Shown here piece after piece: positions 29,823-39,379 of a stretch of DNA of 64,000 bases. The stretch lies in assembly GCA_014859445.1 (NCBI GenBank), contig JACUUC010000011.1:1-64000 (forward strand), in the 5' to 3' direction. Both the position numbers and the translations under genes were made by a program. The notes beneath the pieces were generated by a model. That model was not told the DNA's origin. It made no database searches and saw nothing but the letters and a program-made list of their open reading frames with translations. This stretch comes from Bacterioplanes sp. (GTDB taxonomy: Bacteria > Pseudomonadota > Gammaproteobacteria > Pseudomonadales > Oceanobacteraceae). The first letter of the stretch is position 1. Every line of letters starts with the position of its first letter.

Positions 29823-30578
29823 GTGGATCTCGCAACCCTCGTTGGATTAGTCGGCGCGTTCGCCATTGTTGCCATGGCCATGGTGCTTGGTGGCGACATC
29901 ATGATGTTCGTCAATGTGCCTTCGGTACTCATTGTCGTTGTCGGTAGTCTGTTTGCCGTGATGATCAAATTTGAACTCGGGCAATTTTTAGGGGCGGCAA
30001 AAATCGCCACGAAATCCTTCTCCTTCAAACTGAGCAAACCCGAAACCATCATCGAAGAAGTGGTTGAGCTTGCGGGTCTTGCTCGAAAAGGCGGTCTCTT
30101 ATCGCTCGAAGGAAAAGAAGTCAGTGATGACTTTCTAAAACAAGGCATTCAACTTCTCGTAGACGGTCACGATCCAGACGTCGTTCGTACCTTACTCAAT
30201 AAAGAAATGAAACAAGCGAGCGAACGGCACGATCAAGGCATCAGCATTTTTTCTGCACTCGGTGATGTCGCCCCAGCGATGGGAATGATTGGTACGCTAA
30301 TTGGTTTGGTTGCCATGTTGGCCAACATGGACGACCCCAAAACCATTGGCCCCGCCATGGCTGTCGCCTTATTAACCACGCTATACGGCGCCATGATCGC
30401 CACCATGTTTGCGTTACCCATTGCCGATAAACTGCGCTTGCGTAAAGACGAAGAAGATCGCCTCAAGCGCTTAATTATTGATGCACTACTGGCCATTCAA
30501 AGCGGCCAAAATCCTCGTATCATCGAAGCCATGCTGCAATCGTATATTCAGCAAAATAAACGCGTGACGGCAGAATAA
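29823..30578 (+). CDS. pomA: Flagellar motor stator protein PomA (MotA family)
   Basis: Five-to-two stator subunit that, with PomB, couples ion flow to flagellar rotation. The 251-residue protein has four hydrophobic spans (about 1-22, 30-52, 148-170 and 180-200) and a charged cytosolic loop. The N-terminal segment closely resembles Vibrio PomA, hence a likely sodium-driven motor. The start is GTG, with AAGGAGC six bases upstream. It is followed after two bases by pomB and then a PilZ gene. Confidence 0.93.
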   Translation: MDLATLVGLVGAFAIVAMAMVLGGDIMMFVNVPSVLIVVVGSLFAVMIKFELGQFLGAAKIATKSFSFKLSKPETIIEEVVELAGLARKGGLLSLEGKEVSDDFLKQGIQLLVDGHDPDVVRTLLNKEMKQASERHDQGISIFSALGDVAPAMGMIGTLIGLVAMLANMDDPKTIGPAMAVALLTTLYGAMIATMFALPIADKLRLRKDEEDRLKRLIIDALLAIQSGQNPRIIEAMLQSYIQQNKRVTAE

Positions 30579-30580
30579 CT

Positions 30581-31561
30581 ATGTCACCAGCAGAAGAAGA
30601 ACACGAATGCCCCGAATGTCCGAAAATGGCAGGCTGGGTCATGACGTTTGCAGACTTAATGTCACTACTGATGTGCTTTTTCGTCTTGTTGCTGTCATTT
30701 TCCGAAATGGACGCCATGAAGTTTAAGCGCTTAGCGGGTGAATTACGTAATGCATTCGGCGTGCAAACCGTGGTCAATGTAAGCGACCCCCCTAAAGGCA
30801 CCAGTGTGATTGCTCGTCACTTCAGTCCGTCCATTCCAGAGCCAACACCCATTAATGAAGTGCGCCAAAAGACCAGTGACATTACCCGGAGTTCACTGGA
30901 GGTGTTGTGCCAAGATGAAATCACCCAGCAAGAAGAACGTCAGGGGGATGAAGGTCAGCAGTCGCGTGAAATTGCCGTACCATCGCCCGACATTATTAAT
31001 CAAAAAGTCGAAGATCAGGCATTAGAAATTGCCGCCGAATTAGAGAGCGAAATTGCCCAAGGGCAAATTGAAATCGAAACCGTTGGTAAAAAGATCATTA
31101 TCCGTATTCAACAGCGCGGCGTATTCCGTCCTGGTTCGGATTTTATTGATGATCGTTTTCTACCCGTGATTGATAAAATTCGTACCGTGCTGGTCACCGT
31201 ACCCGGTAAAATCTCGGTTGAAGGACATTCCGACGACCTTCCTATTAATACACCGCGTTTTCGCTCTAACTGGGCACTATCCAGCGCTCGTGCAGCATCA
31301 TTTGCCGAGGAACTGTTTATTGCACCGGAACTCAGTTCCGATCGTTTTCAAATTGTTGGCCATGCCGACAAACAACCTTTAGTGCCCAATGTCGATGCCG
31401 AATCACGTGAGCGCAATCGCCGCGTGGAGCTGATTATATTGCAAACCCATGAGTTTGATGACGATGACGAGCCCATCATTGAGCCGGATGACAATCGAGT
31501 CGAAGATGCACTGAACGCAAGGCCGGAAGACTTTGAACTCAATCCCGCTGAAATCTTTTAA
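30581..31561 (+). CDS. pomB: Flagellar motor stator protein PomB (MotB family)
   Basis: Ion-conducting stator subunit anchored to peptidoglycan. After a short cytosolic start the single span (about 20-42) carries the ion-binding aspartate D25 in TFADLMSLL. A long linker leads to an OmpA/MotB peptidoglycan-binding domain (about 170-290) with EGHSDDLP and NWALSSARA. The protein is 326 residues. The highly acidic tail is variable in the family. The pair resembles Vibrio PomAB, although ion specificity cannot be proved from sequence. Confidence 0.93.
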   Translation: MSPAEEEHECPECPKMAGWVMTFADLMSLLMCFFVLLLSFSEMDAMKFKRLAGELRNAFGVQTVVNVSDPPKGTSVIARHFSPSIPEPTPINEVRQKTSDITRSSLEVLCQDEITQQEERQGDEGQQSREIAVPSPDIINQKVEDQALEIAAELESEIAQGQIEIETVGKKIIIRIQQRGVFRPGSDFIDDRFLPVIDKIRTVLVTVPGKISVEGHSDDLPINTPRFRSNWALSSARAASFAEELFIAPELSSDRFQIVGHADKQPLVPNVDAESRERNRRVELIILQTHEFDDDDEPIIEPDDNRVEDALNARPEDFELNPAEIF

Positions 31562-31584
31562 CGCCGCGTAGGATACCAATAATA

Positions 31585-32133
31585 ATGCATGAACGACGCC
31601 GCTTTTTCCGTTTAGATGACGAAGTTGTTTTGGACTTCCAGTTGCTACTCGACGACACCGTGTGTGTTGAGCAACAGCACAAACAACTCAACGAATTCCA
31701 AGCTCTCGAGCAAGAAATTGGCGCGTTGATTCATCAGCTGCGTTCACAAAATCCCACCATTGGCCGATTGGCCGAAGTGTTCAATCAAAAACTGAACTTA
31801 ATTGCAGGCGAACAGTTCCGCGAACAGCACAATGCCGACAACAATGGCGCCGAACGAGTGGAAGTGAACCTCAGCGCGTGTGGCATTGCCTTTGCCAGTC
31901 GGGAAGCGCTACCCAAACACGCCAAGATGCTACTCAATATTCAATTGAAACCGTCCAATACCCAACTGGTATTGATTGGTCGCATTGTCGGCGTTGATAC
32001 CACCGACGGAGAGAAACCGTATTTGATTCGTACTGAATTTGAAAATCTAAGCGAAACGCAACAAGAGCTACTGATACAACACTTGTTCTTATTGCAGAGC
32101 CGTCATTTAAAACAGCGCCAAGAAACACCGTAA
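31585..32133 (+). CDS. PilZ-domain protein, probable c-di-GMP receptor
   Basis: A 182-residue protein with both c-di-GMP-binding motifs: RRFFR (R5-x3-R9) at the very start and NLSACG (N95-x-S97-x2-G100). In ordinary PilZ domains these are about 20-30 residues apart; here about 85 residues separate them, mostly predicted helix with EQQHKQLNEF and EQEIGALIHQL segments. The second half completes the beta barrel. It lies 24 bases after pomB, so it may modulate the stator like YcgR; that role is inference. Confidence 0.85.
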   Translation: MHERRRFFRLDDEVVLDFQLLLDDTVCVEQQHKQLNEFQALEQEIGALIHQLRSQNPTIGRLAEVFNQKLNLIAGEQFREQHNADNNGAERVEVNLSACGIAFASREALPKHAKMLLNIQLKPSNTQLVLIGRIVGVDTTDGEKPYLIRTEFENLSETQQELLIQHLFLLQSRHLKQRQETP

Positions 32134-32178
32134 ATTACCCTTATTTGTTCCATTTATCCACAGCAGCCCGAGCCAACC

Positions 32179-32907
32179 ATGTCTTCTGCCCCACGCATTT
32201 ATACCCATGTCGACCTCAGCAATGAGCGTGTATTCGATTTAGACGACAATGCCTTCGGGCATGCAATTCGAGCGTTGCGGCTGCAACAGGGAGACCACGT
32301 TCGGGTATTTAATGGCGATGGACACGAGTACCTTGCACAATTGATTGAGGTCGGTAAAAAACAGGCTCAAGCCAAAGTCGTGCATAGCTTACAACAAGAC
32401 CCAACGGCACCCTTGACCATCCGACTGGGCCAAGTCATGTCCAAAGGCGATCGAATGGATTTCACCATCCAAAAAGCAACAGAACTGGGGATCAACCAGA
32501 TCACACCGCTCTGGAGCGAACGCTGTGACGTTCGCTTAAAAGGTGAACGTCTCGATAAAAAGTGTGATCACTGGCAGCGAGTTGCCATTTCGGCGTGCGA
32601 ACAAAGTGGCCGTAATGTCGTACCTCAAATCGAGACACCCTGTTCGGCACTGGAATGGGCGCAACACAGTCAAGCCGACTTACGCTTGCTGCTACATCCA
32701 CATCAACAGCAGCCGCTTCACCAACAACAAACCCCACGAACCATCGACTTACTGGTTGGACCCGAAGGCGGATTTAGTGAATCCGAAGTAGCGCAATTGC
32801 TGGCACAGCAGTTTACAGGCTTGCGCTTAGGGCCACGAATTTTACGGACAGAAACCGCCGCTCTCGCGGCGCTCAGTGTGTTGCAATATCTGTGGGGTGA
32901 TTTTTAA
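32179..32907 (+). CDS. rsmE: 16S rRNA (uracil-1498-N3)-methyltransferase
   Basis: SAM-dependent SPOUT methyltransferase acting on U1498 of 16S rRNA in the assembled 30S subunit. The 242-residue protein has an N-terminal PUA-like domain, then the SPOUT knot with LVGPEGGFSESE and LGPRILRTETAALAAL, the family hallmarks. It converges on the small gene at 32904-33152 with a four-base overlap. Confidence 0.95.
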   Translation: MSSAPRIYTHVDLSNERVFDLDDNAFGHAIRALRLQQGDHVRVFNGDGHEYLAQLIEVGKKQAQAKVVHSLQQDPTAPLTIRLGQVMSKGDRMDFTIQKATELGINQITPLWSERCDVRLKGERLDKKCDHWQRVAISACEQSGRNVVPQIETPCSALEWAQHSQADLRLLLHPHQQQPLHQQQTPRTIDLLVGPEGGFSESEVAQLLAQQFTGLRLGPRILRTETAALAALSVLQYLWGDF

Positions 32908-33152
32908 TCCGTTGTTACCGCAGGGCGTAAAATCTGCAATACGTGCTGCACATGCTCAGCGGCTTCATGACCTAGCGAGGTCAGATAGCCACCATCAGGC
33001 TGATCAATCAACTCTTTTGCAAACAAGCGCTGAGCCGCCTCGACCAATTCAGGCGCGGCATCCGAGTGCACTTTGATCCCTTTTTGCATACTGTGTAAAT
33101 CAAAATGCGCCAGTAAATTCATTTCGTGCAACACATCCAGAGGAATGGCCAT
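32904..33152 (-). CDS. Small conserved protein, TIGR02647 family
   Basis: An 82-residue soluble protein. The segments LLAHFDLHSMQKGIKVHSDA and GYLTSLGHEAAEHVQ match a small Pseudomonas-type family named TIGR02647, sometimes labelled a DNA-binding protein; the predicted fold resembles a winged helix, but the function is not established. Its stop overlaps the stop of rsmE on the other strand. Confidence 0.8.
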   Translation of the reverse strand: MAIPLDVLHEMNLLAHFDLHSMQKGIKVHSDAAPELVEAAQRLFAKELIDQPDGGYLTSLGHEAAEHVQHVLQILRPAVTTD

Positions 33153-33238
33153 TCGCTACATCCTTACATTAATGAAGTCTCATCAGCATAGGCGGTTTCT
33201 TGCTAGTATGCGAATGACGCACATCAGTTATCCATCGT

Positions 33239-33901
33239 TTAGTCCGTATCGTGGCTGACAAGACGAACACCACGCCAATCCCAATACGAAGACAAGAAAT
33301 ACAGCCCAACAAATAGCGTTCCCCACCATTCAATAATGCGAGCTTTATGACTCATATTGACCGTTACCGCGGCACCCTCCACCAACACAGACATCACCAA
33401 CAGCCCAATTAATAGGAACGATTTGAAACGATACGAAGGCACGGACCACCCCGATTTCTGCGCACGGTAAATCAACACATAACTGATGATGATGGCGATA
33501 ATCGTTCCCTGAAAGTACACATTGGCCCCCTGAACATGCAACCGCCAAGGACTGTCTGACTTTTCAGGTAGTAAAACCGCGGTACCGACGATCAACCCGA
33601 TCGCACCCAAAATCCCCAACCCCGTCATCACATTCAACGCCATACGATGACTGTGCGGCAATAGCCAACTGCGCATTACCCACCACCAGACCATCATAAA
33701 CGCACTTGCTGTGATCATGCCGCCACGGAAAATAAATCCAGCGTCGCCTTTCATCCCCGTGTGAGTGATATCGGTACAACCCGTCAGAAAAGGGTTACAC
33801 AGTACGGCGGTTTCTTGTGCGGTTCCTACCGCATACGTCACCGCAATCGTGCCCATCGACAAGACAAAGGTGAGTAGTGCTATCAATTGACCAAACGACA
33901 T
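33239..33901 (-). CDS. Uncharacterised six-span membrane protein
   Basis: A 220-residue integral membrane protein with hydrophobic spans at about 6-26, 57-78, 90-111, 129-146, 161-181 and 190-206. A loop after the first span has two cysteines (C35 and C42) that could form a disulfide, and HVQGANVYFQG precedes the fourth span. The pattern is reminiscent of the Frag1/DRAM/Sfk1 family, but I cannot assign it with confidence. The ATG at 33901 is preferred because the open frame upstream runs into metY. It lies downstream of metY, after a hairpin. Confidence 0.75.
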   Translation of the reverse strand: MSFGQLIALLTFVLSMGTIAVTYAVGTAQETAVLCNPFLTGCTDITHTGMKGDAGFIFRGGMITASAFMMVWWWVMRSWLLPHSHRMALNVMTGLGILGAIGLIVGTAVLLPEKSDSPWRLHVQGANVYFQGTIIAIIISYVLIYRAQKSGWSVPSYRFKSFLLIGLLVMSVLVEGAAVTVNMSHKARIIEWWGTLFVGLYFLSSYWDWRGVRLVSHDTD

Positions 33902-33928
33902 CCTAGAGTATTCCCATAATAACGAACT

Positions 33929-33952
33929 AACCGGCAGCGAGAACTGCCGGTT
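33929..33952 (-). terminator. Hairpin after metY
   Basis: A perfect 9-bp stem (AACCGGCAG with CTGCCGGTT) and 6-base loop lies 11 bases past the metY stop. On the minus strand it is followed by a T-rich but interrupted tract, so termination may be partial, allowing some read-through to the membrane protein gene. Confidence 0.5.
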
Positions 33953-33962
33953 CGATGAGTGC

Positions 33963-35234
33963 TTATTGAGCCGCCGCCAAGGCCTGTTCAACATCGGCAA
34001 TGATGTCATCCACGTGCTCGATACCGATCGACAAACGCACCAAGTCACTGCTCACACCGGCCGAACGCAGCTCTTCTTCGTTCAACTGGCGATGCGTGGT
34101 GGTCGCAGGGTGACAGGCCAAGCTTTTGGCATCACCGATATTCACCAAACGCTTAACCATTTGCAGTGCATCAATAAAGCGTGCGCCGTTTGCCGCGCCG
34201 CCTTTAATGCCAAAGCTCAAAATAGCAGACGGCTTGCCACCGACAATGCGCTGCGCCACGTCATAGAATGGGCTCTCTTTCAAACCGGCATAATTGACCC
34301 AAGCCACCTGAGGATGAGCAGACAAGTATTCAGCCACTTTTTGCGCGTTTTCGACATGGCGATCCATGCGCAACGCCAGTGTTTCCAGTCCTTGCAAAAT
34401 CATAAAGGCATTGAATGGTGACAACGCCGCACCCATGTTGCGCAATGGAACAACGCGCGCACGTCCGATAAAGGCCGCTTCTCCTAGGGCTTCGGCATAG
34501 ACCACACCATGATACGACGGATCCGGTTGGTTAAAACGCGGGAAGCGTGGGTTGTCTTTCCAAGGAAACTTCCCAGAATCCACAATAATGCCGCCCACTG
34601 TAGTACCGTGACCACCAATGTATTTGGTCAACGAGTGCACCACAATGTCCGCACCGTGCTCAAACGGGCGACACAGATACGGGGTTGCAACGGTGTTATC
34701 AACAATCACCGGAATACCGTGTTTATGGGCCATATCCGCCAACGCCTTGATATCGACCACATTACCAGCTGGATTACCGATCGACTCGCAGAATAACGCC
34801 TTGGTGTTGTCGTCGATTAACGCTTCTAACGCCGCCACATCGTGAGCAGGCGCCATACGAACTTCCAATCCTTGCTGCGGGAAGGTATGAGCAAATAAGT
34901 TGTAAGTGCCGCCGTACAATTCGCTGGTGCTGATGATGTTATCACCTGCCGCAGCCACCGTTTGAATGGCCGCGGTAATGGCCGCCATCCCCGATGCCAT
35001 GCACAACGCCGCAATACCGCCTTCTAAGACGGCCATGCGTTGCTCTAACACATCGTTGGTCGGATTCATAATGCGCGTGTAAATATTGCCAGGCTCTTTC
35101 AAATCGAACAAATCCGCGCCATGTTGCGTATCGCGAAAGCTGTACGAGGTGGTTTGATAAATAGGCACCGCCACAGCACGCGTGGTCGGATCGTCATTAA
35201 AACCGGCATGAATCGCTTGCGTTTCAATCTTCAT
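33963..35234 (-). CDS. metY: O-acetylhomoserine sulfhydrylase (aminocarboxypropyltransferase)
   Basis: PLP enzyme of the Cys/Met metabolism family that makes homocysteine directly from O-acetylhomoserine and sulfide. The PLP-lysine is K204 in [11 protein letters not shown]. The long form (423 residues) and the segment [17 protein letters not shown] favour MetY over MetB, MetZ or CTH. The ATG at 35234 gives the family N-terminus [11 protein letters not shown]; an upstream in-frame ATG at 35258 adds eight residues. It is divergent from radA. Together with the YeeE/YedE pair it may reflect use of inorganic sulfur. Confidence 0.93.
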   Translation of the reverse strand: MKIETQAIHAGFNDDPTTRAVAVPIYQTTSYSFRDTQHGADLFDLKEPGNIYTRIMNPTNDVLEQRMAVLEGGIAALCMASGMAAITAAIQTVAAAGDNIISTSELYGGTYNLFAHTFPQQGLEVRMAPAHDVAALEALIDDNTKALFCESIGNPAGNVVDIKALADMAHKHGIPVIVDNTVATPYLCRPFEHGADIVVHSLTKYIGGHGTTVGGIIVDSGKFPWKDNPRFPRFNQPDPSYHGVVYAEALGEAAFIGRARVVPLRNMGAALSPFNAFMILQGLETLALRMDRHVENAQKVAEYLSAHPQVAWVNYAGLKESPFYDVAQRIVGGKPSAILSFGIKGGAANGARFIDALQMVKRLVNIGDAKSLACHPATTTHRQLNEEELRSAGVSSDLVRLSIGIEHVDDIIADVEQALAAAQ

Positions 35235-35338
35235 TATTGCTTCCTTAGTCACTGGCAAAAAGTGGTCACATTGTGGCGGCTTAATGATGGTAAAATCAAT
35301 GCCAATACATCACTTTCTTCCGCTAAGAGACAATGATC

Positions 35339-36700
35339 ATGGCTAAGCGTAAAGTCGCCTATGTGTGCAATGAGTGCGGCAGTGAACACCATAAATGGCA
35401 AGGTCAATGTACCGACTGTGGTGCCTGGAATAGTTTGCAAGAATTTGTCGTCAACACAACGCGACCTGCCGCTCAGCATTCCGGCTATGCCGGCAGTGCC
35501 GGACAAGGCCAGATTCTTCGTTTAGACCAAGTTGATCTCGACGACGTGCCTCGCTTTAGCAGCGGCATGGATGAATTTGATCGCGTCCTCGGTGGTGGTT
35601 TAGTGCCCGGCTCGGCCATCTTAATTGGTGGCCACCCCGGTGCGGGTAAATCAACCCTGTTACTGCAAACCCTTTGCGCTCTGGCCGAACGCATGCCTGC
35701 CCTGTACGTCACGGGCGAAGAAAGTTTGCAGCAGGTTGCCCGGCGCGCACAACGACTGCAATTGCCCATGGGCAAACTGAACATGCTCAGTGAAACCAAT
35801 GTGGAACAATTGCTGCGCACGCTCCAGCAACAACAGCCGAAAGTGGTGGTCATTGACTCCATTCAGGTGATGCATCTTGATGGCATTGAATCGGCACCGG
35901 GCAGTGTCTCGCAAGTACGTGAAAGTGCCGCCTACCTAACGCGTTTTGCCAAACAAACCAATACCGTCTTATTACTGGTAGGCCACGTCACCAAAGACGG
36001 CACCTTGGCCGGCCCCAAAGTACTCGAACACATGATCGACTGCTCGATCATGCTGGAAGGCTCTAATGACAGCCGCTTTCGCACCTTACGAGGGATTAAA
36101 AATCGATTTGGCGCCATCAACGAATTGGGCGTATTCGCCATGCTGGAGAGTGGACTGAAAGAAGTCAAAAACCCCAGCTCAATTTTTCTCAGTCGCAGCA
36201 GCGAACCGGCACCCGGCAGTGTGGTGATGGCGATCTGGGAAGGCACACGCCCCATTTTGATTGAAATTCAAGCCTTGGTAGACGACAGCCACTTTGGTAA
36301 CCCGAAACGCATTGCCGTGGGTTTGGATCAAAACCGCTTGAATTTGTTATTGGCGGCCATGCACCGCCATGCCGGCATTCACCTCGGCGATCAGGATGTG
36401 TACATCAACGTGGTGGGCGGCGTGAAAGTGACCGAAACCAGCGCCGATTTGGCCTTGCTGATGGCGGCTCTATCAAGTTTTCGCAATCAACCACTGCCAC
36501 TGGGCTTAATCGCCTTCGGAGAAGTGGGTTTATCGGGTGAAATACGTCCCGTACCCTCAGGCCAAGAGCGCATCAAAGAGGCCGCAAAACACGGCTTTAC
36601 TCGGGCCATTGTGCCGAAAGCCAATGTCCCGCGTCAGCCCATCACGGGCATGGAAGTCATTGGCGTAGAAACCTTGCAACAGGCACTATCACACCTGTAA
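35339..36700 (+). CDS. radA: DNA repair protein RadA
   Basis: RecA-like helicase that helps extend and process recombination intermediates. In order: a four-cysteine zinc finger (C10, C13, C24, C27), a RecA-type ATPase with Walker A GGHPGAGKST and the RadA-specific KNRFG motif (in GIKNRFGAINELG), and a Lon-protease-like C-terminal domain lacking catalytic residues. The ATG at 35339 matches the family start MAKRK; an ATG six bases earlier is possible. It converges on mrpG. Confidence 0.96.
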   Translation: MAKRKVAYVCNECGSEHHKWQGQCTDCGAWNSLQEFVVNTTRPAAQHSGYAGSAGQGQILRLDQVDLDDVPRFSSGMDEFDRVLGGGLVPGSAILIGGHPGAGKSTLLLQTLCALAERMPALYVTGEESLQQVARRAQRLQLPMGKLNMLSETNVEQLLRTLQQQQPKVVVIDSIQVMHLDGIESAPGSVSQVRESAAYLTRFAKQTNTVLLLVGHVTKDGTLAGPKVLEHMIDCSIMLEGSNDSRFRTLRGIKNRFGAINELGVFAMLESGLKEVKNPSSIFLSRSSEPAPGSVVMAIWEGTRPILIEIQALVDDSHFGNPKRIAVGLDQNRLNLLLAAMHRHAGIHLGDQDVYINVVGGVKVTETSADLALLMAALSSFRNQPLPLGLIAFGEVGLSGEIRPVPSGQERIKEAAKHGFTRAIVPKANVPRQPITGMEVIGVETLQQALSHL

Positions 36701-36719
36701 ACCTTCGTCTGATATTGAC

Positions 36720-37109
36720 TTAAGACGGCCGTTTCTCTTGGTCACAATGATGGATAGGCGCATGACGCTCGCGCGCGTCTTGCAGCAATTTGGGATTGTA
36801 ACTGCCAGGGCGCATTGGCACACGACGATGCAATGCCGCTTTCGCAATCATGTACGCCGACACAGGAGCCGTAATAAACAGGAACAAAACAATCGCAAAC
36901 TCCTGCACACCCACGCCTTCACCACGCAACGCATGCATATCCATCGACGCCAACAAAATGCAACCAATCCCTAACGTGGTGGCTTTTGTCGGCGCGTGCA
37001 AACGGGTATAGAAGTCAGGCAATTTAACCATGCCAACCGCCCCAACCAAGACAAAAAAACCACCGATAACCAGTAGGATACTGGCCAACCATTCCCAAAA
37101 AACCACCAT
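36720..37109 (-). CDS. mrpG: Mrp Na+/H+ antiporter subunit G
   Basis: Small membrane subunit (129 residues) of the multisubunit cation/proton antiporter. Three hydrophobic spans cover about 7-27, 40-58 and 66-86, with the conserved segment GMVKLPDFYTRLHAPTKATT after the first. The tail is polar and variable. It is the last gene of the mrpAB-C-D-E-F-G operon, nine bases after mrpF. Confidence 0.93.
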   Translation of the reverse strand: MVVFWEWLASILLVIGGFFVLVGAVGMVKLPDFYTRLHAPTKATTLGIGCILLASMDMHALRGEGVGVQEFAIVLFLFITAPVSAYMIAKAALHRRVPMRPGSYNPKLLQDARERHAPIHHCDQEKRPS

Positions 37110-37117
37110 GTCATCAC

Positions 37118-37387
37118 CTATTCAATAATATCGCCACGAATCAAATACTTCGCCAAAGCGGCCGTGCTGACAAAACCCAGCATGGCAATCAGCAACGCAG
37201 CTTCGTAATACAAATCGGTTTGGAAATACAGCCCCAGCAACACAATCAACGCAATGCTATTAATGTACATGGTGTCCAACGCCAAAATACGATCCGCCGT
37301 GGAGGGTCCGATCATTAAACGCCATGCGTTCAACACCAACGCGACCGCAACCATCAGCGATACCAATAATAAAACCGACTCTAACAT
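37118..37387 (-). CDS. mrpF: Mrp Na+/H+ antiporter subunit F
   Basis: An 89-residue subunit with three spans and the conserved R-x-GPSTADRILALDTM segment (MIGPSTADRILALD) after the first. Its ATG overlaps the end of mrpE by seven bases. Confidence 0.93.
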   Translation of the reverse strand: MLESVLLLVSLMVAVALVLNAWRLMIGPSTADRILALDTMYINSIALIVLLGLYFQTDLYYEAALLIAMLGFVSTAALAKYLIRGDIIE

Positions 37388-37869
37388 GCAAAGATCTCCT
37401 GCAAAGGACGCTCATAACGTTGCTGAATGTGCGCGATCAGCGCGTCTTCACTGTCGACATGCAGCGCGTGAATGTAGAGCCATTGTCGATCCAATGAAAA
37501 GTCCACGCTGACTGTACCCGGCGTTAACGAAATGGTGCTCGCCAAGATTGCCAACGGCAGCTCCTCTTGCAGCGTCAAAGGCAACACCACCATACCTGGA
37601 CGTAAGCGTGAGTTGGGCATCAGCACACGATAAGCCACCTCAAAATTCGACACGACGATATCCCACAACACCATCAGTGCGTATTGCAGCGCTTTCAATG
37701 GACGCTTCACTCGCACATGCGGATCACTTAACGGATGCGCAAGCCATGGAATCAGTAATGCCAAAAAAGCACCTAACACCAGATGACCCGCCGAAAAATC
37801 ATTCAAGATAAGCCACAACATCCATAACAATACAGAGTGCAGTGGCATGGGCAGCAAGCGTTTAATCAT
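37381..37869 (-). CDS. mrpE: Mrp Na+/H+ antiporter subunit E
   Basis: A 162-residue subunit with two or three N-terminal spans and a soluble C-terminal part. The segment ILASTISLTPGTVSVDFSLD, including the conserved TPGT motif, is characteristic of MrpE. Its start overlaps mrpD by eight bases and its end overlaps mrpF by seven. Confidence 0.92.
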   Translation of the reverse strand: MIKRLLPMPLHSVLLWMLWLILNDFSAGHLVLGAFLALLIPWLAHPLSDPHVRVKRPLKALQYALMVLWDIVVSNFEVAYRVLMPNSRLRPGMVVLPLTLQEELPLAILASTISLTPGTVSVDFSLDRQWLYIHALHVDSEDALIAHIQQRYERPLQEIFAC

Positions 37870-39379
37870 GAGGGAGCCCCTGCTCTGACATAATTTGGAG
37901 TAGATTCAAACCACGATACAAATCTTCCGCGGCCGCTAAACAATACGCCATGATCGGGCCCGCGAAGATCACCAACAGCGGCAAACACAATAACAGCAAG
38001 GTAACAGACAATACCTGCAATGGATGTGCCTTTAATGAACTAGGACGATCGCCTTTACTGCGCCAGAACAATGTACTGCCGGCTCGACTCAACATCACCA
38101 ACGCCGCCAAACTGGCTAACAGCAAAGGAGGCCAAATCCAATGCGCCATATTGCCCTGTAACGCCGCTTGTAACATGGCGGTCTTACCAATAAAACCCGA
38201 CAACGGTGGCATGCCAATCATGGCCAGAGCGATCACAAAAAACAAACCGCTTAACAATACCGGTTGCGCCACCGGACGAGATGGCACAAAACGATCTTCG
38301 GCTTTACCGCGTTGCTCTACCACCATCCCTGCCAATAAAAAGAGTGCCGCAGAAGCCAACGTACTGTGAAGGACATAATACAAACCAGCGGCCGTCGCCA
38401 GTGGCGTGTTGAGTGCCACCATCAGCAACAAACCGCCCACCGAGACCAACACCAGATTCGCGCTCAGCATCCGCAATGTCTGACTGGCCAAGGTCGCCAC
38501 AATGCCGACTACCAAGGTCAACCAAGCCAAAGGCCATAACCAATCATGAGCAACCAGGGCCAAATCACCCGCGTGCTCACCAAAAATGGCACCATGAACC
38601 CGCCACAAACTGTACAACCCCACTTTTGTCATGATGGCAAACAATGCGGCGATGGGTGCCGGTGCCGCAGCATAAGCGCGAGGCAACCAAAAATGCAGTG
38701 GCAGCATAGCGGACTTCAAACCAAACACGACCAACAACAGCAAGGCACCGGATTTCGCCAGTACCACGTCATCGGCCGAAATAAAGGCGGCCTTGGTTTG
38801 CATGTCCGCCATATTCAGCGTGCCAAACGTACCGTAAATCATACCGAGGGCGAACAAAAACAATGCCGAACCGACAAGGTTCAAACTCACGTAATGCAAA
38901 TTCGCTAACGTTTTCGCCTTACCGCCGCCGTGAATCAGCAAGGCATACGATGCGATCAACAACACCTCAAAAAAGACAAACAGGTTGAAGATATCACCCG
39001 TCAAAAAAGCACCTTGAATACCCAGTACTTGGAACATCACCAAAGACTGAAAAAATCGACCTTTTTTGTCTTCTCCCGCACTGCCGTAAAGCAACACACA
39101 AAACAGCAGCACGGACGTCAACAACACCAGCAATACCGCCATTCGATCAGCCACCAACATAATACCGAAGGGTGGCTGCCATCCGCCTAACGCATAAACC
39201 AAAGCACCCGATTGGTCAACCGTCCAAAGTAAGTAAGCGCTCACGACGACCATCATGGCGCTGCTAACAATCGCGAACCAACGACTGCGTTGGTCGTGCT
39301 GATTGAACGGCGGCAACAACAATAAAATGCCACTCAGCAAAGGAATCAGCAGCGGTAAAATTGGTAAATGCAGCATCAT
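37862..39379 (-). CDS. mrpD: Mrp Na+/H+ antiporter subunit D
   Basis: Complex I-like antiporter subunit (505 residues, about 14 spans) homologous to NuoL/M/N. Key charged positions of the family are visible in FFEVLLIASYALL (glutamate) and LKSAMLPLHFWLPRAYAAAP (lysine and histidine). Its start overlaps the mrpC stop by four bases. Confidence 0.95.
   Translation of the reverse strand: MMLHLPILPLLIPLLSGILLLLPPFNQHDQRSRWFAIVSSAMMVVVSAYLLWTVDQSGALVYALGGWQPPFGIMLVADRMAVLLVLLTSVLLFCVLLYGSAGEDKKGRFFQSLVMFQVLGIQGAFLTGDIFNLFVFFEVLLIASYALLIHGGGKAKTLANLHYVSLNLVGSALFLFALGMIYGTFGTLNMADMQTKAAFISADDVVLAKSGALLLLVVFGLKSAMLPLHFWLPRAYAAAPAPIAALFAIMTKVGLYSLWRVHGAIFGEHAGDLALVAHDWLWPLAWLTLVVGIVATLASQTLRMLSANLVLVSVGGLLLMVALNTPLATAAGLYYVLHSTLASAALFLLAGMVVEQRGKAEDRFVPSRPVAQPVLLSGLFFVIALAMIGMPPLSGFIGKTAMLQAALQGNMAHWIWPPLLLASLAALVMLSRAGSTLFWRSKGDRPSSLKAHPLQVLSVTLLLLCLPLLVIFAGPIMAYCLAAAEDLYRGLNLLQIMSEQGLPHD

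Noticed and set aside
35235-35338. Possible MetJ operator or SAM riboswitch upstream of metY
   Set aside because: No AGACGTCT-like repeats and no riboswitch core are visible in the metY-radA gap.
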